Origin: Prosopocoilus inquinatus
Lineage: Eukaryota > Arthropoda > Insecta > Coleoptera > Lucanidae
Assembly: GCA_036172665.1 (NCBI GenBank)
Contig: CM069874.1
Location: forward strand, 25,875,946-25,939,945
DNA length: 64,000 bases
Direction: 5' to 3'
In this document: piece after piece, positions 38,001 to 50,600 of the stretch
Position numbering within the stretch: position 1 is the first letter of the stretch
Layout of the letters: each line of letters starts with the position of its first letter
Position numbers and translations under genes: made by a program
The notes under the pieces: model-generated
What the model was told of the DNA's origin: nothing
The model's input: the letters and a program-made list of their open reading frames with translations, nothing else
Database searches by the model: none

Positions 38001-38582
38001 ATGGAAGGTGAAAGTTCGTACCGATTAAATAACACCCACTTACGAAATTGTCCGAGTAAATCCAAAGATTGTATCCGCTTACCTCTGTCGGAGGACTACT
38101 TGTTAATAGCAATACCGCTTGACGATCCACGATCCAATATGGCGAAGCGTATCTTGAACCGCGTGGTAGAGCAGATTTATCTTAAATTTTCTTGCTTATC
38201 TGAGTTCATCCGGTGATGTTGCACAGATTCCACGATCACAATTGTTTTATTCGTTTATCTTTTTACTTTATTTATATATTTTAATCACACTGGCCTCGAG
38301 TTGGGCGCCAAATTTGTAGCACGTGGCTTTAAATTAAGTTTGAGGGTCGGATCAAAATAAGTATAAAACGAAATTACTTACTCTACTTTAATGAACTGAG
38401 TTAAAATTGAGTTTAGAATTTGAGTAATACACACACAAAATAGAAAAAATGTAACAATGGATAGTCAAATCGAGCGGGTAGCGGCACACACCCGTTCCTG
38501 AGCGAGAGCACCCTTGCACTACCTCGACTTCCTCGGGTTCCTTTGGGTTCCCGGAATTCTAAGTCCGACATTCCGCTACAAC

Positions 38583-38636
<54 letters not shown>

Positions 38637-41600
38637 CTCGGAGATACATAGATGAGACCTTGACGTTCTAAAACTTTTTTAAACAAATAAAACTCCCTTA
38701 TGTGTTATAAAATTTATTGAGCACAATTTAGTGTACTATATTCGTCAGGGAGAAGAATAGGAGCGACAGTAGCAATAAACAATCGAATGATTTAATTACA
38801 AAAAATATAAAAACGAAAGAGTGAAAATTTTCGACATACAAAAAGTACTTTTGTGATAAACCTTGTCGTAACATTCCTGAAAAGCAAATCTATTTGTACT
38901 AGGAGAAAAGTAAGTTGAATCAGCAGATAACTTAGAGATGTTCCGGTTAAAAAACCGTGTTCAGAGTCACACTGTATATTACAATTTTGGTGGCAGTGTG
39001 ATTTTGCGTCGTTATTAACTTCCCACGCGGCTCGATATATTTTACTTGCAGCCTGCAGACTTTTTTGTTCATTGCAGGGACGCTTTCACAATAAGTTTCG
39101 CTTATTGCTATTTCAGCGTTATAATTGCAATAATCACGGCGGCCTGAAAATCTTTGTTTTTCGCGCTTGTTTCACAATTTTATTATATCGTCTGCGTTTA
39201 TTTCAAAACATTTTGTTACACTTTGTTTATCTAAAGTGATTGAGTCGAGACAGGATTATTAAACGTTCAGATGGTCAGCCTAGTTTTTGCATGGTTCTCA
39301 GGCAATTCGGTATTCTTGTTTAATGACCGTTATTACTCGATGTTTTCGTTGAAATTCTCTCACGGGTGATCTATACATGGATAGAGTACAGCTGATGCCG
39401 GTTAGTTTTTGATTGGTCGAACTTTTTCCTTAACGGTTTTGGGGCGAAGGTGGCTTTATTAGTTTGAACACGTGCGCTTTCTGCTCAGTGTCGTCTCAAT
39501 ATCCTCAGAGCATGTTAGCGTTTTAAGGGGGCTCGTACCCATTTTTGGAACGCGACCGTCTAGCGTAGACGACGCATAATTTTCGTTGTTATACGCAAGG
39601 AACCTCAGGACTTGCATCTCTACAGCTGTGGTCGGCTGTATTCTGGTGCCTTAGTAGAATAGAAGATCTTGTAGCTTGTGTCAGCCTGTTCAGACGTAAG
39701 GAAGATTTAGATAGGTACGTTCTGAGTTGGTTATTTTCGTTCAAGTATTATTGTCATAATTTTCCTCCCTTTTTAGAGGGTTTGACGCTAGAATTAGATT
39801 CAGACCGAGATTGTTGATTTACTGTATGCTTCAGGTGTCTCTATACGCTACAAGTCCTATTGCATTTGGCTTCGTTTTGTGTTACTGACGTCATCATAGT
39901 CAGATTTTTGTATATAACTGTTATCTACCGTCGCCGACGGTTCCTGCGTAACATGGCAATAGACAGACCGACTCGACTGGACGAGGAACTCTCCATGCAG
40001 CATTGCACAGGGGGGAGTTTCCAGACTTATTGCGACTTCGGCCTTATGCCGAATTTACCGTCTTACAAATTTCTCACGCCATGAATTTTATTTAAAGTTA
40101 AATATTCCTTTGCATTTATGTTTGTGTAAGACCAGTAACGAATCCGTTAATAATTGTGATTTTAAATTCACTTTCATGTAAATTGACTTTGATAACACAG
40201 CCCCACTAAAAAAATTGTCAGATCTGTAGGTCAAATTATGTCTACTATATGTTTTCGGGATTGCTGAATCCAAATCCGCGATCCATTTAACTCCATTACA
40301 TCAGGTTTTATCAATAACCCCATATAACCCTATAACCCAAGCTGTCAAGTCCTATTACACACAAGATCCTCTAAATGGAGTTATGCACCCACAATAACCC
40401 TATAACTCTACACATTTAACCCCGAACGCCCAACTCTCATAATCCTACAACCCCATAACATAATAATGCATAATTGCAGACATATCGCGAGATTTATCAG
40501 GGCTCTATAAACGGAATACATTAAAGTCTGTAATTCTCCAACACCTTACCCCATCACCCTTTAACCTCGTAACCATGGTATTTTTGAAATTGACGGAAAA
40601 TCTACGCAAGATGATGAAATTGGGAGCCAATAACGATGTAGGGTATGTTCCTTGCATCAAAGAATCGATCTACTGCGTAACGTGGTTATTGGAGTTAAAG
40701 ATTATGGGTTTATAGGGTTATGGAGTTATGAGGTTCTGGAGTTAGTGGATTATAGGATTTAATATTTTCTGTTTATAGAGCCATGATATCCCGCGATAAG
40801 AGATCAAGTCAAATTACTGAGTAACATGGTTATTGGGGTTATCGGTTATGGGGATATAGAGTTATGGAGTTAGGGCGTTTGGAGTTAAATGTATAGGGTT
40901 ACAGGTTGTGCATAGCTCCCTTTACAGGATCGTTTGTGTGTAATAGCTTGGATTCTGGGATTATATGGGGTTATTGGTAAAACCTGACGTGATAGAATTA
41001 AATGGATCGCGGATTCGGATTCAGTGAACTCGAAAACATATAGTAAACATAGCCTGACCTTCAGATCTAAATTTTTTTTTAAATTTTAACTCCGTCACGT
41101 TAGGTTTTACAAATAACCGATACCTCCAGTAACCACATTACTCTGTTATTTGACTTGATCTCTTATCGCGGGATAGAACAGGACTCTATATACAAAATAT
41201 ATTAAACCCTATAATCCCCTAACCCCATAACTCCATCACCTTATAACCCCATAATTTTTAACTCCAAAAACCACATTACGCGCTAGTTTGGTTGTTTGAT
41301 GGAAGAATAATAGTCTGCATTGTTATTGGCTCTCAGTTTCATCTTTAGTAGATTCTCCATCAATTTCGAAAATATCATGGTTACAGGGTTATGGTATTGT
41401 GGAGTTAGAGGATTATGGGGACAGGTGTTGGAGGATTATAGAGTTTAATATACTCCGTTTATAGAGCCCTGGTAAATCCTGCTGTATGCCCGCGATGAGA
41501 GATAAAGTCGAACTACTGAGTAACGTGGTTATTAGAATTATTGTTTATGGAGTTACAAGATTATGGGGTTAGGGGGTTCGGGGTTAAATGTATAGGGTTA

Positions 41601-44600
41601 TAGGGTTATTGTGGGCGCATATCTCCTTTTACACAATCTTGTGTGTAATAGGAATTGGCAGCTTGGGTTATAGGGTTATATGGGGTTATTGGTAAAACCT
41701 GACGTGATGGAATTAAATGGACCACGGATTTGGATTCAGTGATCCCGAAAACATATAGTAGACTATAGTCTAACCTTCAGATCTGAAAATTTTTTTTTTG
41801 TGTGGCTGTGTAATACTTTCGAGTTCACTTTAATAAAGGCGCTAACTTTTAAGGTGCACACACATCGTTTAGGTGTTATTGTTGTTTTAATTATCGGCAG
41901 TAAACTGTTTCATAAATTGAAGCATTTAATCCTTTCCTGAGCGCTGGTTAAGATTAGATGGCGCTCAACTTTTCGCGTTTAATGAACCCTCACGTCCGAC
42001 ACGACCGAGTTGCTGGCTGTGCTGTAAAGCTGCTTTTTCTGCTTGGATGATGAGATATTTGGGAATTGCTGCTAGTGGTTCAACGATAACCAATAACTTT
42101 CGTCAAGTGAATAACAAAAGCAATCGACAAATATCCAATACTCCAAAGCAGGAAAGGCACAATCACAATCTTGTTACGACTCAGGTAGGTAGCAAAGAAG
42201 CAAATTCCAAACAGTGAAATACCTCAGACATAGAGGATTTAAATAAGAAGTTAAGGCATCGATTTCACCAGATAATTTATGTTTACTTGTGGAATTATGC
42301 CCCAAACAACCTGCAGAAGGGTGTTCAACTCTGCGGAGGGTTCGCCAAGTTAGTCAATCTATTTCCCATCGTGTTCCATACATGTTCCATTGGAAAAAGA
42401 TCCAGAGATGTAGGCGGTCACGGTAAGATACTACACTCCATTCACGTTAAGAAAATAGTAAGAATATCTTATCTCTCCCTCCCTACGTTGACGCTAGCGC
42501 GTCATGTAGTTGTTTAATTCCTAACAACGCTGACTTAGCGGGCGATTGGAGGGAGTGTGTACGATACTCCTACTATGTTCTTAATGCGAATGGAGTATAG
42601 TGTGGGCTGCTTCAAGTAAGTTCAAATGACGTCTCGGTATAATTAGTTGTGCACTGTGATATCGAGAAAGATGTTCCAATCGTTGTTGGAACGTCGTGCA
42701 ACTTATGGAAAATTTTAAAAACCCTTTGAGGCAAAATTAATTCATTTTACCCTTTAATTTGTTTTTTTCGCAGCTTCATGACAATAGGTTATACCTGTCG
42801 GAGAACCCTATATCTTCTGCAGTAAATGTGTATAAAATCATTTTTTTGCATAATTTTAGATTGTTCTCTGATCTTTGAACAATTGTTAAAGTTAATTTTA
42901 AACATAAAATATTTAACCGATTTTACAGTACACTATTTTTCGCCCGTATTGGTCAATCCTGTATATTGTTTTTTAAAAATTTTATTACTTTGCAACTAAC
43001 TATTTTTATAATTAAAAATCTCTAGGATTTTTCAGCATTTTTTGAAATACAAGCAGATCAAGTTTTATTAATTTCAAATAATATCGTTATTGATGTTATT
43101 GTTTCAGGTGACATACCAGCAAACATTAAATATTTTCCCACAAAACTGAATTTTGGTGGAGACATATCGTTTACTCCAGAGGAATGGTACTTAGAACCGG
43201 ACGATTGCGCTTCATTTGTGATGCAATTTTCTTCTAATGTACAGGGACAATTTGTCGAAGAAATTAAGTTTGTCATAGAAGAATCTAAGGAAATTATTCA
43301 GTTCATTTTTAAGTAACGACGAAATTACATAACGGGCATTCTCAGTGTCATAACTGGTGATTTATTTTAGGGGTGACATAGTGTGTCCTGTCTTGAATTT
43401 CAATATAACGGAGCTTTCCTTCCACAATATTCCTCTTGGTACATACAGAAAAAATATTAAATATTTTTTTTTATTAATTAATGTCAAATTGTCTTCAAGG
43501 TTTTGTAGTTAAAAGAGATGTCCAGTTAATTAATACAACACAAGTACCGATTGAATTCGATATTTCCATCGAGCCAGATGGAACCTATCCAGCTATGAGT
43601 TGTGAAGAGTACGCAAAAAGTATAAACAAACCAAGAGTTTTTAATCCGAAAGAATTTTCTGTTAGTCACGTAGAAGGGATAGCAGAAGCGAACAGCGTAG
43701 TATATGTTGAAGTAAATAAATTCTAATACTTCAAGAAAAATGTTGATGTTTTCGGTCGATTTTAGGTACGTTTGTTGCCGAACAAGGAAGGACGGCATGC
43801 AAAAGAATTGACAGTGCAAATGTGGAAATCAAATAAGTATTGCATGTCACTCCCGATTAAATACTATTGTCATGTGCCTCATATAGTATGTGAAACCAAA
43901 GAGCTTTTACTTAGGGGTTGTTTTATAAATTATTTCTACAATCGGACGATTGTTTTAAAAAACAAAAACTCTTACCCTGGATATTTTGTTATATTACCAC
44001 AAGAAGTAAGTTTCTGGTACCTAATTTAAAACGATTATTTAAATAATATTGAAATAATTTAAGGATTCAAGTAGTGAAGGCGTGATATATTTTCCTAAAA
44101 TAAGCGAGGATTTCATTGAACCATATGAAGAGAAGGAAGTTGAGATTGAAATTTCAACAAACGTCATGGGTCAATCAGTCGCTCATGTATTGTAAGCAAT
44201 TTTTCTAGTTTTTTCGTTTCAATTTTAATTTTGTAATTTTCTTTGTTTAGTCTGTCGGTATTTGGCGAAAATCCGAAATTTCATCTTTGTAGTATTGTCT
44301 GCAATGGACAAGGTCCTGTACTGTCAATACCCGACTCTCTGAATTTCGGAAAAATCAAAACATTAAGAAATGTTACGGAAATAATCGAAATTATTAACGA
44401 CTCGCCAGTGGTAGCTCATGTTACTATCTCTAAGGTATGGAAATTAATATTATAAAGTACAAAACAGAATAGAAATTTTTAACAGATAAAATAGCGACAT
44501 CTTACTATCGCTTTTTGACCTGACATTGCAGTAGGGTAGACAAATTGAAGCGGGATTTGCTCCTAATAAGTTCCCCATGCAAGGCGGCCATGCGAATAAA

Positions 44601-47600
44601 TTGGGCAAGTCGTTTTTGTTTGCAGCGGGAATGTCGAGCTACGTCTCTGCTGAAGAAGCCCCAAGCAGGGCTGAAACAGCTGTCCAGAGGCTGCTCGAGG
44701 TTCTCGCTGCAATCAAAAACGATTTGCACAAAATTTTTCTAAAATCTTTCATTATGCTTTGACAGCAAGCATGGCCGCCTTGCATGGGGAACTTATTAGG
44801 AGCAAATCCCGCTTCAATTTGTCTACCCTACTGCAATGTCAGGTCAAAAAGCGATAGTAAGATGTCGCTATTTTATCTGTTCATCACTCTTACATCGCAA
44901 ATGCGAATAAATTGGGCAAGTCGTTTTTGTTTGCAGCGGGAATGTCGAGCTACGTCTCTGCTGAAGAAGCCCCAAGCAGGGCTGAAACAGCTGTCCAGAG
45001 GCTGCTCGAGGTTCTCGCTGCAATCAAAAACGATTTGCACAAAATTTTTCTAAGAAATTTTTAAGTTAAGAAAACAAGTTATTTTTGAAAGAAAGGGATT
45101 TTAATTAATAGGAAATTTCAACGACTGTTGTCTTTCTAAGGAACTAATAAAAAAAAATCTCCACGCTGAGGCCAATTATATGGGGGCGTTAGTTTGAAAC
45201 AATTAGATACTAGCGTGCTTTCTTTAAAATAAAATAAAACTTTCAATTACGATTTCATGACCACCGGATAATCAGGGAAAAGAATTCAGGCCACTTAGTG
45301 TTGGACGCTGTCAGAGCCGGCGGAAAGCGGTAAGCAATCTAAGCAAGTCATGAGGGCGCTGATGCAAGAGGGGCGTCAAAATACTGTCTCTAAATTCCGT
45401 GGACCTGGATTCACCACAGATTCATGGGTTCAAAATAAGACGATTTAACCAAACTTACCTATATCTTTAATGATCTCGTTAAGCCGGTATTCTTTTTCAA
45501 AGTTCTTGAAGAAAAAAACTATTTTTCTTATAGCAAAGGAACGCCTGGACCGATTTGGATGTACTTTGGTACGAGGTTCCACTAGAAGGTAAGTCACATT
45601 TACAAATGGTTGTAGTTACTCGCAGTGAACCCCTAGCATAAAAAACAGGGTTGCCATAACACATATCTTACTATAACTTTTTTGAGGCTAGGAATGTAAC
45701 TTTAGTTAATTTAATAATTTAAATATTTTTTACATTTTTTCTTTCTAAAAAGTTATTAACTAAAATTATTTTCCTAACCTCAAAAATATTTACTTATAGT
45801 AAGATATGTGTTGTGGCAACCCTGTTTCTCACATTAACGGTTAACTGCAAGTAACTAAAACCACCTGTGACCTTCTTGTGGAACCTAATACCAAATTTCA
45901 TCCAAATAGGTTCAGGCGTTCCTTGTTATAAGAAAATTTTTCTCTTCAAGAACTTTAAAGAAGAAAACCGGCTTAACGAAACCTTTACGGATGTAGATAA
46001 ATTTGGTTAAATCGTCTTATTTTAAGTCCAATCTGTGGTTAAGCCATGTCCACGGAATTTAGAGACAGCCTGTATATAAATTAAAAAGCGATTAACGTGC
46101 AGCTCGAACAATCTAAAGGTCAACTAAACTTCAACAAATGAACTCAAGAAAGAAATCAAAAATAAAAAAAACAATAAAAAAATTTAAGTGAATATTTTTT
46201 TTTAAATGTTCAACGTCCACCCTGAACTCGACCTAACTTCATCCGTCTCAAGTAAAAAAATAAGAAAAAGAAACAGATTAAAAGAAAAAATTAAAAGTAA
46301 AAAACCTTAAAATCAAACGGAACAAATTTCAAGGTCAACCCAAGTCAAGTGAAATCAACCTAACCTAATTAAATGTTAAGATGTAATTTCTTTTGCAGTA
46401 AACCTTAGTTGTTGATTGTCTAAGGTATGTTTGATTATTAGGCTAATATTATTATAATATACGCAAATTTATAATAAAAGTAATAGTAATAATAAATTGT
46501 GTTCAACTGAAGCAAAAAATTAAAAATGCAAAAAACTAAAAGTAAAAGATGCAAAAAGAGCGATTAAAGAGAAGTTCGATCAATGTAAAGGTCAATCAAA
46601 TTCGATCCAACAACTAAACTCGATTCTATTCATTCCAAGCAAAAAAATATTAAAAACAAAAAGCATTTTAAAAATATCAAGTTCCATCAAATTCGAGACA
46701 ACAATTAAACTCGGTTCTATTCAACCCAAGCAAAAAAATAAAATAAAAATCGAAAAATTTTAAAAAATTAAGTAAAAAATTAAATGACAAAAGATTTTGA
46801 AAGTCAACCCAACCTAACTGCACTCAACCTAATTCCATTCAACCCTAGTTAAAGTAAAAAATATATAAAAATTTTTACATTCTTAAAATGAGCATCAACA
46901 AATCTCAAGGTCAACTGAACTCACCCAACATATTATATCACATTGTACTCCATTCTACAAAAATAAAAGATTAAAAAATTACTTTAAAAAGAAAATTAAA
47001 AGTAAAAGAAAATAATTTATGGATTAGAGTTAAGCTTAATAAGTCTCAAGATCAATCCAACCCATCCGACATCAATTTCATCTAACGCAAGTGAAAGATT
47101 AAAGATTACTGAAGTAAAGATTAAAAAAAAATAAAAAATCAATTGAAACTCAAGTTCAACTAACGTCAAAGTCAATCCAATCCAACTTATCTCAACCTCC
47201 ATTTAACACAAATTTATAGTAAAATTTATATTAAAAATAAAAGTACAAAAATGATTAAAAATTAAAAATCAGTTAAAATGAAGCTCAACCAATTTCCATG
47301 TCAATATAACCTAACCCAGTTTTATTCAACCGAAGCAAAAATGTAAAAAAATGAAAATAAAAAAAATCCTTTAAATGCTAGACTTATTTTTCCATATTTT
47401 ACAAAAATCACTTACCGCCAAATAAAAATTAATTCGTCCATTTTGGTTGCCAGCCGCCATTGTTTAAAAAACTAAGCCATGGTTTATCGCCTGTTGGGTG
47501 ATATGTCTCCACCGTTGGCAACACTGTCTGACTCTAAAATTACGAAATTTTCTTATGGTGATTACTTTTTAAGTTACGAGCTAATGTCCACAGCAAACAT

Positions 47601-50600
47601 TTAAACTGGTTGAAAGTTAAGCAAAAATTTGTCAAACATTAACATAGATTCTGGAAAAATAATGGATACATTCAAATTAAAAAAGAATCTGGCAATTGTG
47701 GAAATTCACGAGAATTTGTTAATTTTTTTGAAAAAGGGCGCCTGTTACTCATTCGCTTAAGGGCGCCGACTACTCTGGCCCTGGACGCTGTGTTGGACGT
47801 CGATGTGTCTATTTACTCCTTCCGCCTTTCCGCAGCTCCAATATATCAATTGGTATTGAGTGTTATTGAGTGCAATGCGAGCGTTCGCACTTCGCAGAAA
47901 TTAGTGTGCACGAGGCTAATACAGTCCGAGTACTAAATTTTAGTACCGTTCGCGAAACAAGTGGCCCGAATTCTATTCCCTGTTGATGACATTCAAAAAG
48001 AAAATTGACGTGTTCCGTGGCTACATTAATAAATGAGTAAAATAAAGTGAAACTAACGAAAGCTGTATAAATTTACAATAAACAATTACGAGGCACACAT
48101 AAAAAGCAGGACGCCGAAATGGTAGACTCAAGCGCGAATTTGTTCGTACCAGATGCGAAATCAGCCAATTGTAAAATAGGAAAATACTCTCGGAATGAAC
48201 ACGCATGCCTGCGAGTTAGGAAAGTGCGATTTCTACAGTAAAGAAGTAATAGACGGTGTTGGCTTCACGAAATAGAGTACGTGATCTATCATGGGTGAAA
48301 TTACCGAGGTTGAAAAAGCAACTGTAACATCCTCTCTTGCAACGCCTGAAAGGAGTGTCGTAATATTACTTAATTACAAAAAATGTAGCTTCAATTCACA
48401 GCTTAAAACTTTTATGTGAATGATCATCTCTGTCTATTTTTGTTGAATAAATGATTAGACCTTATGTATACTTTCAGAAACCAAAATCAGTTTACGAAAT
48501 TGAAGAACTCGACTTTGAATTGGACGCATCTGCCAAAAAAGATTTAACAGTCAAGATGTTCTTCAGACAGCCGGGAGTATTCGTCGAAAAAATCAAATTC
48601 TTTGTTGAAAACTCAGAAAAAAAAACATGCGTTTTGAAGACCGTTGCGATAGGTTCTAGTATATTAACTGAACCCGAATTGGATGGCGAATACAATATTG
48701 GTTATGTTTTCACCTACCATTATTACAGACAAGGTTTTCGTTTTACCAACAAGGGTAGTAAACCTCACAAGATAATTTGGTCGAGGAAAAAAATTGTCAG
48801 AAGCTGGAAGGAATCAACAAATACTGCAGACGTAGCGTAAGTTTCCTTATTCTGTCTCATCATCAAATAAATTTTACTAATTAAATTAGATCCACTTTTT
48901 CATTGGTTCCAAATCGTTTTGAATTGGCTCCTGGACAAAGTATTGAATGTGAATTGGTTGGTTACACAACAGTCTGTGGTAAGATCGAAGAGGATTTTTA
49001 TTGCCACGCACTTATTGGAAAGCAAAAGCAATTTGGAGTCGTTGCATCTTTCATTGTAATAGCAGAATTTGTTGTTCCTGTTTTAGAAATTTCCAAAGAT
49101 GTAATGGAGTTTAGGATTGATAGGGGAATAAGTGATGTATTCGAGTACTTAACTGGTATAAAAAATAAAACGAAAACTCCTATGTAATTGCAAGTTCTGA
49201 TATTCCTTTGCAGACACTCTTTCCGTAAAAAATAAATCAAGAATCCCAATTGAAGCAAGAGTAACTATAGATGCTCCCTTTTACATAGTTCAGAATGAAG
49301 AACGCACGAGTTCTGCTGAAATGCTTGCCGAACACGATGAGGTTACTGAATTCAGCATAGAATTCGTGCCAGTATCACAAACAAAACGCTGTATGGTTTC
49401 AGAGGGCTTCTTTGTAATAATGTACAGTTGTCATCCAAACAAGGCTAGTCACATTAGATTGATTAAGAAATTCTTTAACGATGTATTTAGGTAAAAATTC
49501 TTCTTAGGGGCGAAGAAAATTATCCGAACGTCGAACTTGAACCGACAGTCTTAAATTTTGGATGCCTGCCGAACTTTTTCACTGCATCTCAACAAATGCT
49601 AATGCAAAATATCAGTCCCCTTCCAGTTTCTTATCATTGGGAGTGGATTCAAGAAAAGTTCGAAACAGAATACCTCGACATAGTTCCGGTACAAGCAGAT
49701 TTCCTGCTGTATTTTCATATTTCTTTGTCATTCTCTTCGCTTTTCAGATAAAATTTCCCGAGAAAACTGAAACATATTCGAGTGAAATCTCGACAATTTC
49801 CACGCCTGCTTTTAAATCCTACGTAAACGTTTTTGATTATTTAGAATCCGAAGAAAATAGTCAAGAGCAATTAGTTTATAAAAGACACGAAATAGAAGTG
49901 CCTAATTTTCCTGATAAACAAATCGAAGAAGACTTGCCTGGCCAAGTGGAAAAAATTGAAATCACTGAACCTACTCGGAAGTGTGAATATTTTAAAGAAA
50001 TTCAAGTTATGTTGTATCAGCTTGTGGCGAGGTTTGACGCTCAAGAGGATGATTCAGTAGCTATGCAGAGTTTGTACAGAGAAGAAGTAAAGACGTCGCA
50101 AGTTCATGAAATTTTAGAATTAATTCCAACCTACGGTTATTTGGGGCCTTTCGAATCTCAGAATATTTCAGTGGAATTTTTTCCATATCCAAATACATTA
50201 GTGCGAGGGGTTGCACATTGTCACGTTACTGGGGGGGATGTTGAAATTGTACCAGTTTGCGGCAGAGCTGCGAATATCAGCTTTTCAATTGATAAAACCG
50301 TCATAGATTTTGGAAGAATGGTAAGGCAAGCGAAGCAGCTATAGAAATGTCTAAGCATAACACAATATGTTGCAGTTGTTTTGTGACATGTCCGAACAAA
50401 GAATTATGTTGGAAAATACTGGTTTTGCCGAGTTTAGATACAAAGTCAAAGGTTGTTATGATAATTATAAAAAATCTGTTTTGCCTCAGATACACTCCGT
50501 ATTTGTGACACCCCCAGAAGGCTTAGTTTTGCCCAACGAAAAAAGGTGTTTACAGATAAAGTTTTATCCAGGATTAACAGGAGAATTTACGAAGCAATTG

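Larger units (their letters stand above)
33316..38580 (-). mobile_element. Complete Ty3/gypsy LTR retrotransposon
   Basis: A 5265-bp element with LTRs at both ends, a single gag-pol frame, a primer-binding site and a polypurine tract, flanked by 4-bp duplications ACTG (33312-33315 and 38581-38584). LTRs start TGTAGC and end GCTACA. They differ, as far as I can see by eye, only by one A in a run of A (267 versus 266 bp), which points to very recent insertion. The frame is uninterrupted, so the copy looks autonomous. It lies antisense in HYDIN intron 5, next to a (TTA)n tract. No envelope-like frame is present, so this is a retrotransposon and not a retrovirus. Confidence 0.95.
32039..43107 (+). 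other. HYDIN intron 5, 11 kb, transposon-filled
   Basis: Starts at GTAATT after exon 5 and ends in GTTTCAG before exon 6. It contains a complete Ty3/gypsy element (33316-38580), a (TTA)n microsatellite, and a double palindrome of TAACCC-like sequence (40213-41795). The parts 32040-33300, 38640-40200 and 41800-43100 show nothing I can name. Without the insertions it would be about 4 kb. Confidence 0.85.
44481..45060 (+). mobile_element. Retrozyme-like repeat: two ribozyme units plus inverted flank modules
   Basis: A module at about 44481-44591 (AACAGATAAAATAGCGACAT... ending GCAAGGCGGCCATGC) recurs as its reverse complement at about 44769-44881. Between and after them lie two copies of a roughly 150-bp unit (about 44591-44743 and 44902-45054), identical as far as I can see, 311 bp apart, each carrying a complete hammerhead ribozyme. 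Each unit folds on itself: the arm GCAAGTCGTTTTTGTTTGCA (continuing GCGGGAA) pairs with TTCTCGCTGCAATCAAAAAC (continuing GATTTGC) with few mismatches, giving a rod with the ribozyme at its tip. No protein is encoded, so mobility would need proteins from elsewhere. Tandem ribozyme monomers of this size are the known layout of retrozymes; the inverted modules are not typical, so the exact class is open. Confidence 0.6.
44435..48477 (+). other. HYDIN intron 11, 4 kb, built of repeats
   Basis: Contains the duplicated hammerhead unit (44481-45060), a 690-bp foldback (45384-46075) and a degenerate satellite (46080-47360). 47400-48450 shows nothing I can name, apart from moderately G+C-rich stretches. 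The intron ends CTTTCAG before exon 12. Confidence 0.85.

Noticed and set aside
38413..38649. Frame with a poly-asparagine run next to the 5' LTR
   Set aside because: Translation of the (TTA)n microsatellite running into the LTR.
44545..45053. Overlapping plus- and minus-strand frames of 60-90 codons around the hammerhead unit
   Set aside because: They repeat because the DNA is duplicated; they have no domain and the same bases form the ribozyme and its rod.
49491..49507. A 17-bp GT-AG intron (GTAAAA...TTAG) between HYDIN exons 14 and 15
   Set aside because: Far too short for splicing; the GC-AG intron 49444-49490 keeps frame and gives a gap-free match to HYDIN.
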